In this document: piece by piece, positions 42,924 through 52,761 of the stretch
Layout of the letters: each line of letters opens with the position of its first letter
Numbering within the stretch: the stretch's first letter is position 1
Origin: an uncultured Verrucomicrobiales bacterium
GTDB taxonomy: Bacteria > Verrucomicrobiota > Verrucomicrobiia > Verrucomicrobiales > Akkermansiaceae
Length of the DNA stretch: 64,000 nucleotides
Direction of reading: 5' to 3'
Assembly (NCBI GenBank): GCA_937928735.1
Contig: CALFVF010000007.1
Span: forward strand, 1-64,000
Made by a program: the position numbers and the translations under genes
Notes under the pieces: model-generated
Told to the model about the DNA's origin: nothing
The model's database searches: none
Seen by the model: the letters and a program-made list of their open reading frames with translations, nothing else

Positions 42924-45900
42924 TTATAAAGAGAGAACCATCTCGAGAGCTTCCTTGAGTTTGGCCTTTGGCTTTGTGCTGCGCAATCTGGGGAATCTCC
43001 CAGAATCTACGGTGATGGGGGCGCCATTTCTGGTGAGAATGAGTCGCTGTGCTTGTATTTCTATCGCACTAAGGCCGGCTCTGGCTGCGGCAATCTTGAG
43101 TGTTGTTGTTTGTAGGAGGTTTTGTACGGCCTCAGGTGATTGACCGAAGCGGTCTCGCCAAGCATGGGCAACTTCATTGAGCTGGGCGGGGCTATTAAGT
43201 TCTGCTAGTTCCTTGTAGGCGCGAATACGCATACTTGGCTCTGTCATATATGTGGCAGGGATATAGCAGGGAAGGTGATCGGTGTCTGCACATTGTAAGA
43301 AATCTCCTTCATTAAAGCTTAGGAAATCAGCACGTAGTGTGATGTCGATTCTGGCAGTTACTATATTGCCCCTGAGTCGATCAATGGATTGTTTGAGGAG
43401 CTGACAGTAGAGATCGAAGCCCACTGCGGCAATGTGACCGGATTGTTTCGTCCCTAGCAGATTCCCTGCTCCACGGATTTCGAGATCTCTCATGGCGATC
43501 TTAAAGCCAGAGCCAAGGGCGGTGTATTCTTGAATCGCATTGATTCTCTTGCGAGCATCACCGTGAACTAGGTCTCGTGGCAGCATGAGAATGGCGTAGG
43601 CTTTCTCACCACCTCGGCCGACACGACCACGAAGCTGATAGAGATCCGCGAGGCCGAAGCGATCGGCACGATCGATAATAATGGTGTTCGCATTGGGGAT
43701 ATCAATTCCGCTTTCAATAATGGTGGTGGCAAGGAGTATGTCAGATTCTCCGGCGATAAATGTCTTCATGACGCTCTCTAGCTGGTCTTTTTCCATCTGA
43801 CCGTGGCCGACAGAGATCGTGGCCTCAGGGATGAGGTCTTGGATCTTGTCGCGCATCATCTCGATGGTTTTCACTCGATTATGCAGAAAGAAAACCTGGC
43901 CACCACGCTGGAGCTCTTTCTGGATGACATCACGAATGGTTCGCTCGTCGTAGGCGCAGATGGAGGTTTGAACAGCCACTTTATTGGGAGGGGCTGTGTC
44001 AATCGTTGACATGTCGCGCGCACCCATGAGGGAGAGGTAGAGGGTTCTGGGAATAGGTGTGGCTGAGAGCGTGAGCATGTCGACTTGAGCACAGCGCTCT
44101 TTAAATCGTTCTTTATGCTTCACGCCAAAGCGCTGTTCTTCATCAATAATGCCTAAACCGAGATTTTTAAAGACGACGTCCTGGGAGACTAGACGGTGAG
44201 TGCCTATGACGATGTCCACGGTTCCTTCTGCAAGGCCTTTGAGCGTCTCGCGAATCTCTACTGGTTTACGAAAACGATTGAGTAGCTCAATACGCACTGG
44301 GTATTCACTCATGCGTTCACGAAATGTACGCCAGTGCTGCTCAGCGAGCACTGTTGTCGGGACCATGAGGGCGACTTGAGTTCCCCCGGTGACGGCCTTG
44401 AATGCTGCGCGAATGGCTACTTCTGTTTTTCCGAATCCGACATCCCCACAGATGAGGCGATCCATGGGTTTCTGAGACTCCATGTCGAGCTTGGTGTCTT
44501 CGATCGCCTCGATCTGCCCAGGAGTGGGTGTGTAGCGGAAAGAATTCTCGAACTCCCACATCCACTGAGTGTCTGCTGGGTGGGGGCGGCTTTCTTGGGT
44601 GTGGCGCTCTGCCTGTATTCGTAGGAGCTGGGCGGCGTAGTCGAGGATGGATTTTTCGGCGGCCTTGCGGGTTTTACTCCAGCGCATGTCTCCAAGTTTG
44701 GAGAGCTCTGGTGTTTTCCCTCCCATGCCAACATAGCGCGCGAGGAGGTGGGACTGATCAATGGGGACGGAGAGAATCGCCTTATCCCGATAGCGAATAT
44801 GGATTTCCTCATAGCCGTCTTCATCAATTTCGATACCTTGGTATCTGCCAATGCCGTATTCACTGTGTACCACAAGATCACCTTTGTGGATGTCTTCGAT
44901 GGCGGTTTGCGCTCGCTGCTGGCGCTGCTTCTCGAGATTGTTGGTGCGTCTACGAGTCTGGGGTGTCTGATAGCGGCCAAAGAGCTCGGCCGAGGAGAGA
45001 ACGGCGAGATGGATGCTCGGAAGGATGAAGCCTTGAGAAAGGGAACCTTGCTGGAATGTAATATTCTGAAAGATCTCTTCATCGATGAGTTCTTTAAACC
45101 TCTCACGCTCCGAGTCATTTTCTACATAGAGAAAGACCTTCCATTGATCTCGCATCCATTCTTTAAGCTGCTGGCTAAACTGGGCGCGCTTGGATTCTTG
45201 GAGAACAAAGTCTCCCGCCTCAAAGGAGCCGATAGGACTAGGGAAGGCCGCCGCGTGGAATAGAGAGACATTCGCATCATCCTCAGGGGCACTAGAGCTC
45301 AGAGTGATATGCGATCCAGTGATCGGGGTGTCGCCACTGGCCACGAGTAAGTCCTTGGCATGGACATAGTCTGCGACAGTACTTGTCTCCTCGAGTTCGC
45401 TGATGGCGATGTGGGCGTGGGTGAGCTTGCGCCGTGAGGTCTGAGTATCGAGGTCGAACTCTCTGATAGACTCGATCTCGGTGTCAAAGAACTCAAGACG
45501 TATCGGGTGTGGATTCTGCCAACTAAAGATATCGAGAATACCACCTCGCTGAGCATACTGACCACGGGTGTGGATCTGGGACACTCGCTCGAAGTTATGT
45601 TCCTCTAGTGTAAGAATGAGATTCTCAGGGTCGTGGTCGAGTCCGACTTTCAGAGAAAGGTGGGTTTTCTGTGAGGTACTTAATGGCGGGGCAGGTTCTG
45701 AGAGTGCATCTGGACTCAGGATGACGATCTGTGATGAGTCCAGAGTGGCTGCTTGGGCGATTGCTTTGAGAGCAATCAGGCGCTCTGCCCGCGCCTCTGG
45801 ATCAGTAACTTGATTGTTATTCCCCTGGTCACTGTACTCGGGTAAGAAAATAGGCTCGATGCCCCAGAGTGGTAATTCGGTAGCGAGCCTTTCCCTTGTT

Positions 45901-46109
45901 CTGGATTGGGGGTGGGTGAGCCAGATTCGATTGGATGATTCCTTGTGAAGGGTGCTAAGGATCGCTGCATAAAAGGAAAGAGCTGACTCAGTGACTGGCC
46001 CCAGTAGGGTGTCTGAATCTCGCTGTGTCGTAGCACGGAGAAAGTGCTGGCAGAAGTCTTTCTCAGCGAGTGCAGACTCTAGACATGGGAATGATGATGT
46101 AGTCGCCAT
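42924..46109 (-). CDS. mfd: Transcription-repair coupling factor Mfd
   Basis: Mfd removes RNA polymerase stalled at DNA lesions and recruits UvrA. The 1061-aa protein has the UvrB-like N-terminal module ([20 protein letters not shown]) and the RNA-polymerase-interacting domain (about 395-470, [20 protein letters not shown]). The RecG-like motor has [15 protein letters not shown] (Walker A, about 554-561), [14 protein letters not shown] (near 655), [29 protein letters not shown] and [13 protein letters not shown]. The C-terminal D7 domain is present. It is slightly shorter than E. coli Mfd (1148 aa), mainly in the N-terminal domains. It is divergent from the DUF5069 gene. Confidence 0.97.
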   Translation of the reverse strand: MATTSSFPCLESALAEKDFCQHFLRATTQRDSDTLLGPVTESALSFYAAILSTLHKESSNRIWLTHPQSRTRERLATELPLWGIEPIFLPEYSDQGNNNQVTDPEARAERLIALKAIAQAATLDSSQIVILSPDALSEPAPPLSTSQKTHLSLKVGLDHDPENLILTLEEHNFERVSQIHTRGQYAQRGGILDIFSWQNPHPIRLEFFDTEIESIREFDLDTQTSRRKLTHAHIAISELEETSTVADYVHAKDLLVASGDTPITGSHITLSSSAPEDDANVSLFHAAAFPSPIGSFEAGDFVLQESKRAQFSQQLKEWMRDQWKVFLYVENDSERERFKELIDEEIFQNITFQQGSLSQGFILPSIHLAVLSSAELFGRYQTPQTRRRTNNLEKQRQQRAQTAIEDIHKGDLVVHSEYGIGRYQGIEIDEDGYEEIHIRYRDKAILSVPIDQSHLLARYVGMGGKTPELSKLGDMRWSKTRKAAEKSILDYAAQLLRIQAERHTQESRPHPADTQWMWEFENSFRYTPTPGQIEAIEDTKLDMESQKPMDRLICGDVGFGKTEVAIRAAFKAVTGGTQVALMVPTTVLAEQHWRTFRERMSEYPVRIELLNRFRKPVEIRETLKGLAEGTVDIVIGTHRLVSQDVVFKNLGLGIIDEEQRFGVKHKERFKERCAQVDMLTLSATPIPRTLYLSLMGARDMSTIDTAPPNKVAVQTSICAYDERTIRDVIQKELQRGGQVFFLHNRVKTIEMMRDKIQDLIPEATISVGHGQMEKDQLESVMKTFIAGESDILLATTIIESGIDIPNANTIIIDRADRFGLADLYQLRGRVGRGGEKAYAILMLPRDLVHGDARKRINAIQEYTALGSGFKIAMRDLEIRGAGNLLGTKQSGHIAAVGFDLYCQLLKQSIDRLRGNIVTARIDITLRADFLSFNEGDFLQCADTDHLPCYIPATYMTEPSMRIRAYKELAELNSPAQLNEVAHAWRDRFGQSPEAVQNLLQTTTLKIAAARAGLSAIEIQAQRLILTRNGAPITVDSGRFPRLRSTKPKAKLKEALEMVLSL

Positions 46110-46257
46110 GGAAGACGAGAAGCCTCATCTCGCTGGGAGTTTCTGTCAAGTTCTGCTCGATACTCAACTGAGTAGGTATAAGAAGACATCGGGTTAAAAA
46201 AGAATTTGAGTTCACCCTAAAGTGACATATTTTCCTGAGATCATACAAAAAAATAGA

Positions 46258-46689
46258 ATGAAAGCTTTAGATTTAACAAAAGATGTTCCGCGTAGTCCGC
46301 GTGTTAGCCTTGGTGGGTATGTGGTTGCAGCAAGAGCACTCGATAAGTGCCGATCCGTAGTCGCAGGAAGTGCAGGGGAGTATCATTATGCCTGCCCACT
46401 GGATAATTTGTTTTTTGAATTTAGTGGAATTAGCAGTGATGCGTTTAAGGACTTCGTGGCAACAGGGGCTGATGACGCCGCTGTAGGCCAATGGATCACA
46501 GAGAACGCCAAAGAGAGAAGTCAGGAGGAAATCGTGCAGTGGAATAATGACCTTCGCTATAAGAGAATTAGCGAAATGCCCATTGAGCTGCAGGTGTTCT
46601 TAGAGGGCTACATTGCCGAGTTTCTACCAGCAAATAAGGTCGTCTATCACTGGTTTGATGTCTACGACATCGAGGAGAATAGAATATAA
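46258..46689 (+). CDS. DUF5069 domain protein, 143 aa
   Basis: From MKALDLTKDVPRSP the protein shows LGGYVVAARALDKCR, AGEYHYACPLDNLFFEF and QWITENAKERSQEEIVQWNN, the conserved blocks of DUF5069, found in Verrucomicrobia, Planctomycetes and relatives. It has no signal peptide. Two Cys residues flank the AGEYHY block. The function is unknown. A 12-codon upstream extension in the same frame is not conserved and was rejected. It is followed after 98 bp by an MFS transporter gene on the same strand. Confidence 0.82.
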   Translation: MKALDLTKDVPRSPRVSLGGYVVAARALDKCRSVVAGSAGEYHYACPLDNLFFEFSGISSDAFKDFVATGADDAAVGQWITENAKERSQEEIVQWNNDLRYKRISEMPIELQVFLEGYIAEFLPANKVVYHWFDVYDIEENRI

Positions 46690-46787
46690 AGCGAGAGCTT
46701 AGTATGATGAATGACTGCGGCGAAGATGATTCGCTGCTGTGATGATTTAATACTGTACTCACTGGGAGGTGGTTCTAGGTTTTGCCT

Positions 46788-48131
46788 ATGGATCACCTCT
46801 CTAAGAATGCGAAACTCTTTATTTGGTTTCGCGTTCTGTTTCACTGCCGGTTCTATTACCCGGTCTTGGCAGTGTTGTTCCTTGATCTGGGATTGACGAT
46901 TTCTCAGTACGTGATTCTCAATGGGGTCTGGGCACTCACCATTGTTTTATTAGAAGTGCCGTCGGGTGCTCTGGCAGATCTCATAGGCAGGAAGCGTATG
47001 CTAGTGAGTGCAGCCGCTCTCATGATGGCAGAAATGGCGCTCCTCTTATTCGCGCCTATCGGTGGAGGTGGCTGGTTATTTGCTGTGTGTATTCTTAACC
47101 GTATTCTAGCAGGAATGGCAGAGGCAGCATCGAGTGGTGCCGATGAGGCCCTCGCCTATGACTCACTGGCAGAGGAGAAGAGAGATAGTGTCTGGGATGA
47201 GGTGCTTGCGAGACTCGGGCGTAGGCGCTCGCTGGGGATGGCTGTGGCGATGATCCTGGGAGCTGCTGTTTACGATAGAGAGCTGATTGTGAATGTAGGA
47301 GCGTTTTTAGGTCTAGAGCTTTCACTGGAGAACCTATCCCAGGGACTAGTGATTAAGTTACCGATATGGCTCTGCTTCCTGCAGGCAGCGTGTTGTTTTT
47401 GGCTATCACTGCGCTTTGATGATATCGAAGAACTAAGAGAAGATAAGACAACTGAAGTGTCCCAATGGACGTTAATCATGAGACAAACATGGAGTTCTGT
47501 TCTTTGGATAGTGACTCAGAGGTCTGTATTGCTGCTTATCTGTGGTGCTTTGATTGTGGATATGTTTGTGAGAAATTTTGCGACGTTATCGAGCCAGTTT
47601 TATCGGTTTTTAGGTATTCCTGAGTATGGTTTTGGGCTCTGTGGCTGCCTTGTGGCTCTCTCTCTCTTTCTAGTGCCTTACTTCGCGAAGCGTTCTGTTA
47701 GGAAATATGGGGTGCGTGGTAATCTCGTGCTGGTTTTTCTATTAGCAGCTGCAGGGTTAAGTCTACTCGCACTCTTGCGTGGCCCGCTGGGGGTACTTGG
47801 GGCTGTCGTTGTGATGATGTCTATTAGTTATAGCACCTTTGTTGTGAGTAAATTTCTCAATCAGCAGGCTCCCTCAAGAAACAGGGCGACTATCTTGAGT
47901 GTGAAAGGGCTCTTTTTTAACTTGGGCTATGCAGTGTTCTCCGTGGGCTTTGCCCAAGTGATGTCGTGGAACGTGGAGCGCTTCCAAGTCATCGATGTGG
48001 ATCAAGCGCCTGATCATGCCTTTGAGTCCGTGCTTAAGATGACGCCTCTCGTCTTTCTCGCTGTGGTGCTTAGTTATGCTATAGTCTCTTATTGTCTGCT
48101 CTGGAATCGAGGAGAGAAAGCTCTCTCTTGA
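46788..48131 (+). CDS. Major facilitator superfamily transporter
   Basis: The 447-aa protein has about 12 membrane helices. The MFS loop-2 signature is present as EVPSGALADLIGRKRML, with a preceding helix QYVILNGVWALTIVLL. The N-terminal half has AGMAEAASSGADEALAYDSL, typical of the drug or hexuronate-like branch with a short intracellular loop. The direction and substrate are unknown. An upstream TTG at 46782 would add two residues. It converges on the 48200-48607 gene. Confidence 0.88.
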   Translation: MDHLSKNAKLFIWFRVLFHCRFYYPVLAVLFLDLGLTISQYVILNGVWALTIVLLEVPSGALADLIGRKRMLVSAAALMMAEMALLLFAPIGGGGWLFAVCILNRILAGMAEAASSGADEALAYDSLAEEKRDSVWDEVLARLGRRRSLGMAVAMILGAAVYDRELIVNVGAFLGLELSLENLSQGLVIKLPIWLCFLQAACCFWLSLRFDDIEELREDKTTEVSQWTLIMRQTWSSVLWIVTQRSVLLLICGALIVDMFVRNFATLSSQFYRFLGIPEYGFGLCGCLVALSLFLVPYFAKRSVRKYGVRGNLVLVFLLAAAGLSLLALLRGPLGVLGAVVVMMSISYSTFVVSKFLNQQAPSRNRATILSVKGLFFNLGYAVFSVGFAQVMSWNVERFQVIDVDQAPDHAFESVLKMTPLVFLAVVLSYAIVSYCLLWNRGEKALS

Positions 48132-48199
48132 GGAGGGGGATGACAGGGTAGACGGGATCAAGATGATGCGTTTTTCCATATCTAACAGTCTAGTTTTGG

Positions 48200-48607
48200 C
48201 TATGGGCTGGGAGTCGTGACTTGTTTGTTAGTCGTTTGTCTCTTGAGTAAAATCACTTTGCCAGGCTGAATAAGGAGGTCAGCTTTGATTTGTTCTGCAA
48301 TGTTTGCTAATGCATCTAGTTTTGTGATATTTTTCTCAACTAGTTTTACCTTTGTTCTGTGCAGAGATTGAAACCCTTTTAGGCTAACATGTATTCTGTG
48401 CTCCTTTGGTATATCTCCTTTTTGTTCTATAAAACCGATAACGTCTTGAACTGATCCATCTGGATAATCTACAAAGGGAATAATTAGATCGACTAATCGC
48501 TGAGTCGTCGCTTCTATAGATAATGGAGTGTGTGGAGCAACAGGATCAAAGGCTTTCACTGACGACACAGAAATCGCTAAAACCATGACTATGTGTTTCG
48601 TCATCAT
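48200..48607 (-). CDS. Hypothetical exported protein, 135 aa
   Basis: A signal peptide (MMTKHIVMVLAISVSSVKAF) precedes a small alpha+beta domain. VDYPDGSVQDVIGFIEQKG, then IHVSLKGFQSLH and VKLVEKNITKLDALANIAEQ, resemble the small STN/N0-like folds found in verrucomicrobial envelope proteins, but no family can be named. The C-terminus is Gln/Thr-rich. It is encoded 32 bp downstream of the OmpA-like gene and is probably co-transcribed with it. Confidence 0.6.
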   Translation of the reverse strand: MMTKHIVMVLAISVSSVKAFDPVAPHTPLSIEATTQRLVDLIIPFVDYPDGSVQDVIGFIEQKGDIPKEHRIHVSLKGFQSLHRTKVKLVEKNITKLDALANIAEQIKADLLIQPGKVILLKRQTTNKQVTTPSP

Positions 48608-48639
48608 TGATAGAGCTGAACTCTTGAAGACTACAGGCC

Positions 48640-49959
48640 TTAGTTGATCTTCCAGATTTCGCAGAGCTGATTCTCTGCGGTGTTGTCTGTGGAGAATCTT
48701 GTGGTTTGGCCTAGGTAGACAGCGCGCACATTTTGGCTTTCTGCCTTGAGTCCATTGACGACAGAGGCACTTCTTGTCGCGCGCTTGGCAGAGAGTGTTT
48801 GGTTCGAGCTGGCGTCTCCAGTGGTTGAGGCGTAGCCAACAACGAGGAAGAAGGAGTCGGGCTCTGTGGAGGCGAGGCGAGATTTGATCGTTTCTACATC
48901 TGTGAGTGTGACGTGAGATTCACCTTGGGAGAATTTGACCTGGTGGATGATCTGCGCATTCAGTGTGTCCCCGATTCGCGTGTAGGCTCCTTCGAGCTTA
49001 TCGGGTGTGAGGCCTTCTAGCTGCTGCAGTCCTGCGTAGAGTGCTGCGGCTTTTGGTGAGAGGTTATCGGAGGAGTCGACAAATAAGGTCGCTTTGTCGA
49101 TCTCTGCGCGTAGGCGCTGGAGTTCGCGCTTGAGGTCATTATTCTCTGGGCGGAGCTCGTCGAGTTCTGCACGTAGAAGTTCGAGGGTGGCGGGGTTTTG
49201 AGTGGCGAGTTGGGATTGGTTTGCTTCTAGCTGCTGGCGTAGTTCTGTATTTTCTGTACTGAGTGTTAGGCTGCGATTAAGCTCTTCTTCGAGGGCTTTT
49301 TTGACATCTGTGAGTTCTTCCAGAGAAGGGCGGCGGCTAAATTCGAGGAGCTTTCCGCGCTCAATTTCAAGTTGAGAGAGGGTTTGTGTGAGTTGTGTCT
49401 TAAGCTGGGGCGCGTCTTGTGCGCTGAGGCGCAGTTGTGCCATTTGGGTCTCTAAGTTTTTGACTTGAATGCTGAGGGTTGAGTTCAGTTGCTGGCTAGC
49501 GTTGAGCGCTTGAGTGGTATTGGAGACGGCTCCTTCTTTTTTGGCTAAAGCTGCTTCTAGGCCTGTGAGTGTCTGGACAAGTAGGCTTGTGTCTTTTTGA
49601 ATTCTTTCGGCAATATGGCTGGCATTCTCTGTGTCGAGAGCGGGCATGCCTCTGGCCTGGCGCTCGGCACTGAGCTCGGTCTGGAGAGCTGCGTTTTGCT
49701 GGCGAATGATGTCGATGTCACTGCTAAGGTCGCCTTTATTGGATGATTTAAAGGCGAGTAGGACAAGAAAGGCGATAAGTAGAAAGGCGACTAAGATGAG
49801 AAGCTCAAGTATACCTGAGCGGCTCTGTGGGGCACTTTGGGCGAGAGCTGGAGAAACCTGCTGAGGTGGAGCACTTGGGAGATTAGACGGTAGGGCGGGG
49901 GGAACCTGCCCAGTGTCTTGTGAGCTCGTGTTGGTGGGTTGATTATCGTTCTCTGGCAT
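48640..49959 (-). CDS. Membrane-anchored coiled-coil protein with OmpA-like C-terminus
   Basis: The 439-aa protein has a Pro/Gln/Ser-rich N-tail (1-48), one membrane helix (ILELLILVAFLLIAFLVLLAF, about 50-70) and a long Leu/Gln/Glu coiled coil (about 80-290). The C-terminal OmpA-like domain (about 315-439) has IIHQVKFSQGESHVTL, FFLVVGYASTTGDASSNQTL and AKRATRSASVVNGLKA. OmpA-like domains bind peptidoglycan, so this protein likely spans from the inner membrane to the wall, like MotB or TolB-type linkers. No partner channel gene is nearby. Confidence 0.82.
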   Translation of the reverse strand: MPENDNQPTNTSSQDTGQVPPALPSNLPSAPPQQVSPALAQSAPQSRSGILELLILVAFLLIAFLVLLAFKSSNKGDLSSDIDIIRQQNAALQTELSAERQARGMPALDTENASHIAERIQKDTSLLVQTLTGLEAALAKKEGAVSNTTQALNASQQLNSTLSIQVKNLETQMAQLRLSAQDAPQLKTQLTQTLSQLEIERGKLLEFSRRPSLEELTDVKKALEEELNRSLTLSTENTELRQQLEANQSQLATQNPATLELLRAELDELRPENNDLKRELQRLRAEIDKATLFVDSSDNLSPKAAALYAGLQQLEGLTPDKLEGAYTRIGDTLNAQIIHQVKFSQGESHVTLTDVETIKSRLASTEPDSFFLVVGYASTTGDASSNQTLSAKRATRSASVVNGLKAESQNVRAVYLGQTTRFSTDNTAENQLCEIWKIN

Positions 49960-50065
49960 AGTGTAGTGAATGTGAAGGCTAGTTTGGTAGCGAGTTTTTT
50001 AGCGCACCGCAAGTCTGGACTCGGGGAGAGTGCGAGCTCAGGGCTATCTCAGGAGATTGGGCATT

Positions 50066-50096
50066 TATACCAACTCAAAAAACTAACTGGTATTAG
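50066..50096 (+). repeat. Dispersed palindromic repeat, compact 31-bp copy
   Basis: TATACCAACTCAAAAAACTA then ACTGGTATTAG is identical to the left end of the 41936 copy. Its TTA at 50093-50095 is the reverse complement of the TAA stop codon of the HAD gene, so the element overlaps that gene's end. Confidence 0.7.
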
Positions 50097-50725
50097 AGAC
50101 CCAGTAAGCGCAATATCTCATCAGGTTCTGAGGCGAGATGGGTGGGGTTCTCTGCGTGGAGTGCCTTGTAGCTATTAAAACCCCAGAGTACAGCGATGAT
50201 CTCGCAGCCTGCTTGGTGGGCGGCTTTGATGTCGCGCTCTTCATCTCCGATGTAGACGAGTTCCTCGGGTAGGCAGCCGACATTCTCACAGATAGAGCGG
50301 ATGAATTTCGCTTTTCCAGTGAGCTTATTACAGCTTTCGATAAAATCGAACTCGGTGTCGAGCTGATGCCTGAGGAGGAAGTCTTTGACGTTTTCGGTAC
50401 GGTTAGAGGTCAAAATGGCAAGGTTCTCGACCTGAGGCCGAATCTGGCGGATGATTTCTGAAATACCCTCGAATGGATCAATGGAGGCGATATTCTTACG
50501 CAGTAGCCGGGTGCCCTTGGCGACGAGGTAGGGGAGCTTGAGCTTTGGGACCTTGAGCTCGCTGAGTAGCTCTGAGAGGGGGAGGTCTCGGAGGGTGGAG
50601 ACTTCTTCTTGCTGCACCACTCGTAAGTCATGTTCTTTCGCCAGCTTATTGTAGACTTCTAGACCGCTGGAGAATGAGTCCGCAATTGTGCCATCGAAAT
50701 CAAAGAGTACTGTGTTGTATTTCAT
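50093..50725 (-). CDS. HAD-family hydrolase, phosphoglycolate phosphatase-like
   Basis: The 210-aa protein has FDFDGTIADS (nucleophile D9, acid D11), a four-helix cap, LTSNRTENV (motif II), a Lys near GKAKFIR (motif III) and YIGDEERDIKAAHQAG (motif IV), with VLWGFNSYKAL at the end. These are standard for Gph-type phosphatases of the HAD superfamily. The substrate is not determined. The start overlaps the tsaD stop by one base. The stop codon lies inside a palindromic repeat, which suggests the C-terminus was altered by insertion of the element. Confidence 0.88.
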   Translation of the reverse strand: MKYNTVLFDFDGTIADSFSSGLEVYNKLAKEHDLRVVQQEEVSTLRDLPLSELLSELKVPKLKLPYLVAKGTRLLRKNIASIDPFEGISEIIRQIRPQVENLAILTSNRTENVKDFLLRHQLDTEFDFIESCNKLTGKAKFIRSICENVGCLPEELVYIGDEERDIKAAHQAGCEIIAVLWGFNSYKALHAENPTHLASEPDEILRLLGL

Positions 50726-51768
50726 TATTTACGAAGGACAAGTGTGTTGAGACGCAGATTTGGGTCAATGTCGCAGTCTAGTGTGCTGTATTGTTTCCGC
50801 AGGTGCTTGTGAAGTGTTATGTAGGCAATCATGGCGGCATTGTCCGTGCTGAGTGTGGGGGAGCAGACAAGGAGAGTTTTGTTGGCTGCCTCACAGGCTG
50901 ACTGGAGGGTATCGCGCAGTGATTGGTTACAGGAAACACCGCCAGAGAGTGTGATGAGGGGGCAAGAGAGTGATTCGGCAGCAAGGAGGGTGCGTTTCAC
51001 TAGAACATCGATCACACTCTGCTGGAAGGAGGCGCAGATATCAGGAATTTGCTCTTGAGAAATCTGGCCGTCTTTTGGACTTAGATCACTGAGGGTGTAG
51101 AGAACGGCTGTTTTTAGCCCTGAGAATGAGAAGTCATAGGGGGCGTCTTTGATGCGGGATCTGGGGAATGCGTAGGCAGTGGGGTCACCTAGTTTGGCGG
51201 CTTTTTCGATTTCTGGGCCACCTGGGTAGGGGAGGCCGAGCATCTTTGCGACTTTGTCAAATGCTTCTCCTGCGGCATCATCACGAGTTTTTCCCACCAG
51301 AGCGTAGTCATCAAAGGCTCTGGTGTGGAGCAGCATGGTGTGACCGCCAGAGACGATGAGGGCAAGATTAGGGAGTATGCCGGTCTTTGTTTCTAAGAAA
51401 GGAGATAGGAGATGCCCCTCCATGTGGTTCACTGAGACAAAGGGCTTCCCCGCGGCAAGTGCCATCGCCTTCGCGGCTGTGTGGCCGATCATGAGAGATG
51501 AGGCGAGACCTGGCCCTGCTGTGGCACCATAACAATCAATATCCTCTAGTGCCACACCTGCATTTTGCAGCGCTTGCTCGATGAGTGGGCGAAGAGTCAG
51601 TGAGTGTGTGCGTGAAGCAAGTTCTGGAACCACTCCTCCGTACTCTCTGTGCAGATCAATTTGGGAGCTGATTTCTGAGCTGAGTATCTGTGTCTCTGTT
51701 TTGTCTCCACGAAGAATGGCGACCGCTGTTTCATCACAGCTGGATTCTATGGCTAAGGTGATTTGCAA
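50725..51768 (-). CDS. tsaD: tRNA N6-threonylcarbamoyladenosine transferase subunit TsaD
   Basis: TsaD, with TsaB and TsaE, attaches threonylcarbamoyl to A37 of ANN-decoding tRNAs. The 347-aa protein starts with LAIESSCDETAVAIL and carries the metal motif VNHMEGH (H115, H119), ALIVSGGHTMLL, KTRDDAAGEAFDKVAKMLGL and SGGVSCNQSLRD, all typical. It is full length. The upstream DUF3500 gene is 29 bp away. The downstream HAD gene overlaps by one base, so the three are likely co-transcribed. Confidence 0.96.
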   Translation of the reverse strand: MQITLAIESSCDETAVAILRGDKTETQILSSEISSQIDLHREYGGVVPELASRTHSLTLRPLIEQALQNAGVALEDIDCYGATAGPGLASSLMIGHTAAKAMALAAGKPFVSVNHMEGHLLSPFLETKTGILPNLALIVSGGHTMLLHTRAFDDYALVGKTRDDAAGEAFDKVAKMLGLPYPGGPEIEKAAKLGDPTAYAFPRSRIKDAPYDFSFSGLKTAVLYTLSDLSPKDGQISQEQIPDICASFQQSVIDVLVKRTLLAAESLSCPLITLSGGVSCNQSLRDTLQSACEAANKTLLVCSPTLSTDNAAMIAYITLHKHLRKQYSTLDCDIDPNLRLNTLVLRK

Positions 51769-51797
51769 ACTGCACGGAGTGAAATGGAGAAGTCAGC

Positions 51798-52691
51798 CTA
51801 CTTCAATACAATACTCATATGAATGTGAGAGCGGCTTCCCTCAAAGTCCCAGAAGAAATCACCAATATTGCACTTGAAGTCCCAGGCACCTCCATCAATA
51901 CAGCGTTTGAGAGGCTCTTCATTGTAGAAGCTCAGTGTGGCCTTCTCCCAGCCTCCTTGGTCATTAATGATTGCTTGGAGATGGTGGCGCACCGCAGGTG
52001 TGAAAATGCTGACACGCTCCTGCCAAGTGTCACGCAGGGCGGCTTTGGCAGATTCTGGTAGGGCACTATAGCTCTGGGCGGCTGGGATTTTAGAAGGTTG
52101 ACTGGCAATGGCTTTTTGACCTAGCTGGAGATAGGATGGGTTATGGATAGATTTCCAGAGTCTTAGAAGCTGCTCTTCTTCGATTTTCCACAGGTTAGGT
52201 GGATTCGCTCCTAGGAGTACTGGGCCAAATTCCTTAAGCTCATGATCTGCAATGACTACCTGCACGACAGTGAGATGGTGCTCTGCCAGGCGAAATGCAA
52301 AATTCTTGTCTGTACGCGGATCACCAAAGACTGCGACGTAGTAGTTGCCAAGGCCATCATCTTGATCAGCGACCTTGTGCGCCATTTTGAGACCTTTTTT
52401 TGAGAGTAAGAGCGAAAGCGTGTGATCGAGGTGCTTTCTCTGATCTTTATTGAGCTCTTTGATCTGTAAACCGTGGCGAACTCCTCCCGTGTACTGCATT
52501 TGCCAGCGATTCTCTGTGTCATCGAGTGAGCCTAGCATGCTCTTCTGTTGTGCGCCTGTTAGACTCTCGAGAAGAGTAGTAGTGCTCTTGCGCAGCTGCT
52601 CGCTGAACTGGGAGGAGCCGTGCGAGTGATTCGAGTGAGCACTCAGGACAAGAGTGGAGAGTAGGCTAAAGAAGAGAACAAGTAATTTCAT
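51798..52691 (-). CDS. DUF3500-family exported protein
   Basis: The 297-aa protein has a signal peptide (MKLLVLFFSLLSTLVLSAHS), then a His-rich start (NHSHG). The body has RHGLQIKELNKDQRKHLDHT, LGNYYVAVFGDPRTDKNFAF, RLAEHHLTVVQVV and FGPVLLGANPPN, which match DUF3500 (the EGHHLSLN-type motif appears as AEHHLT). The family is common in Bacteroidetes and Verrucomicrobia and its biochemical function is unknown. His-rich motifs may bind metal. It is located 70 bp downstream of the orphan TetR domain gene. Confidence 0.83.
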   Translation of the reverse strand: MKLLVLFFSLLSTLVLSAHSNHSHGSSQFSEQLRKSTTTLLESLTGAQQKSMLGSLDDTENRWQMQYTGGVRHGLQIKELNKDQRKHLDHTLSLLLSKKGLKMAHKVADQDDGLGNYYVAVFGDPRTDKNFAFRLAEHHLTVVQVVIADHELKEFGPVLLGANPPNLWKIEEEQLLRLWKSIHNPSYLQLGQKAIASQPSKIPAAQSYSALPESAKAALRDTWQERVSIFTPAVRHHLQAIINDQGGWEKATLSFYNEEPLKRCIDGGAWDFKCNIGDFFWDFEGSRSHIHMSIVLK

Positions 52692-52761
52692 AGGGTTGTG
52701 GTTTTCTAGCTTACATCTGGAACTCAGACAATCATCGACTTCAAAAAGAAGCGACTGGTTG

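Noticed and set aside
44528..45263. Long plus-strand frames opposite mfd
   Set aside because: They are antisense of the highly conserved mfd motifs and have no independent evidence.
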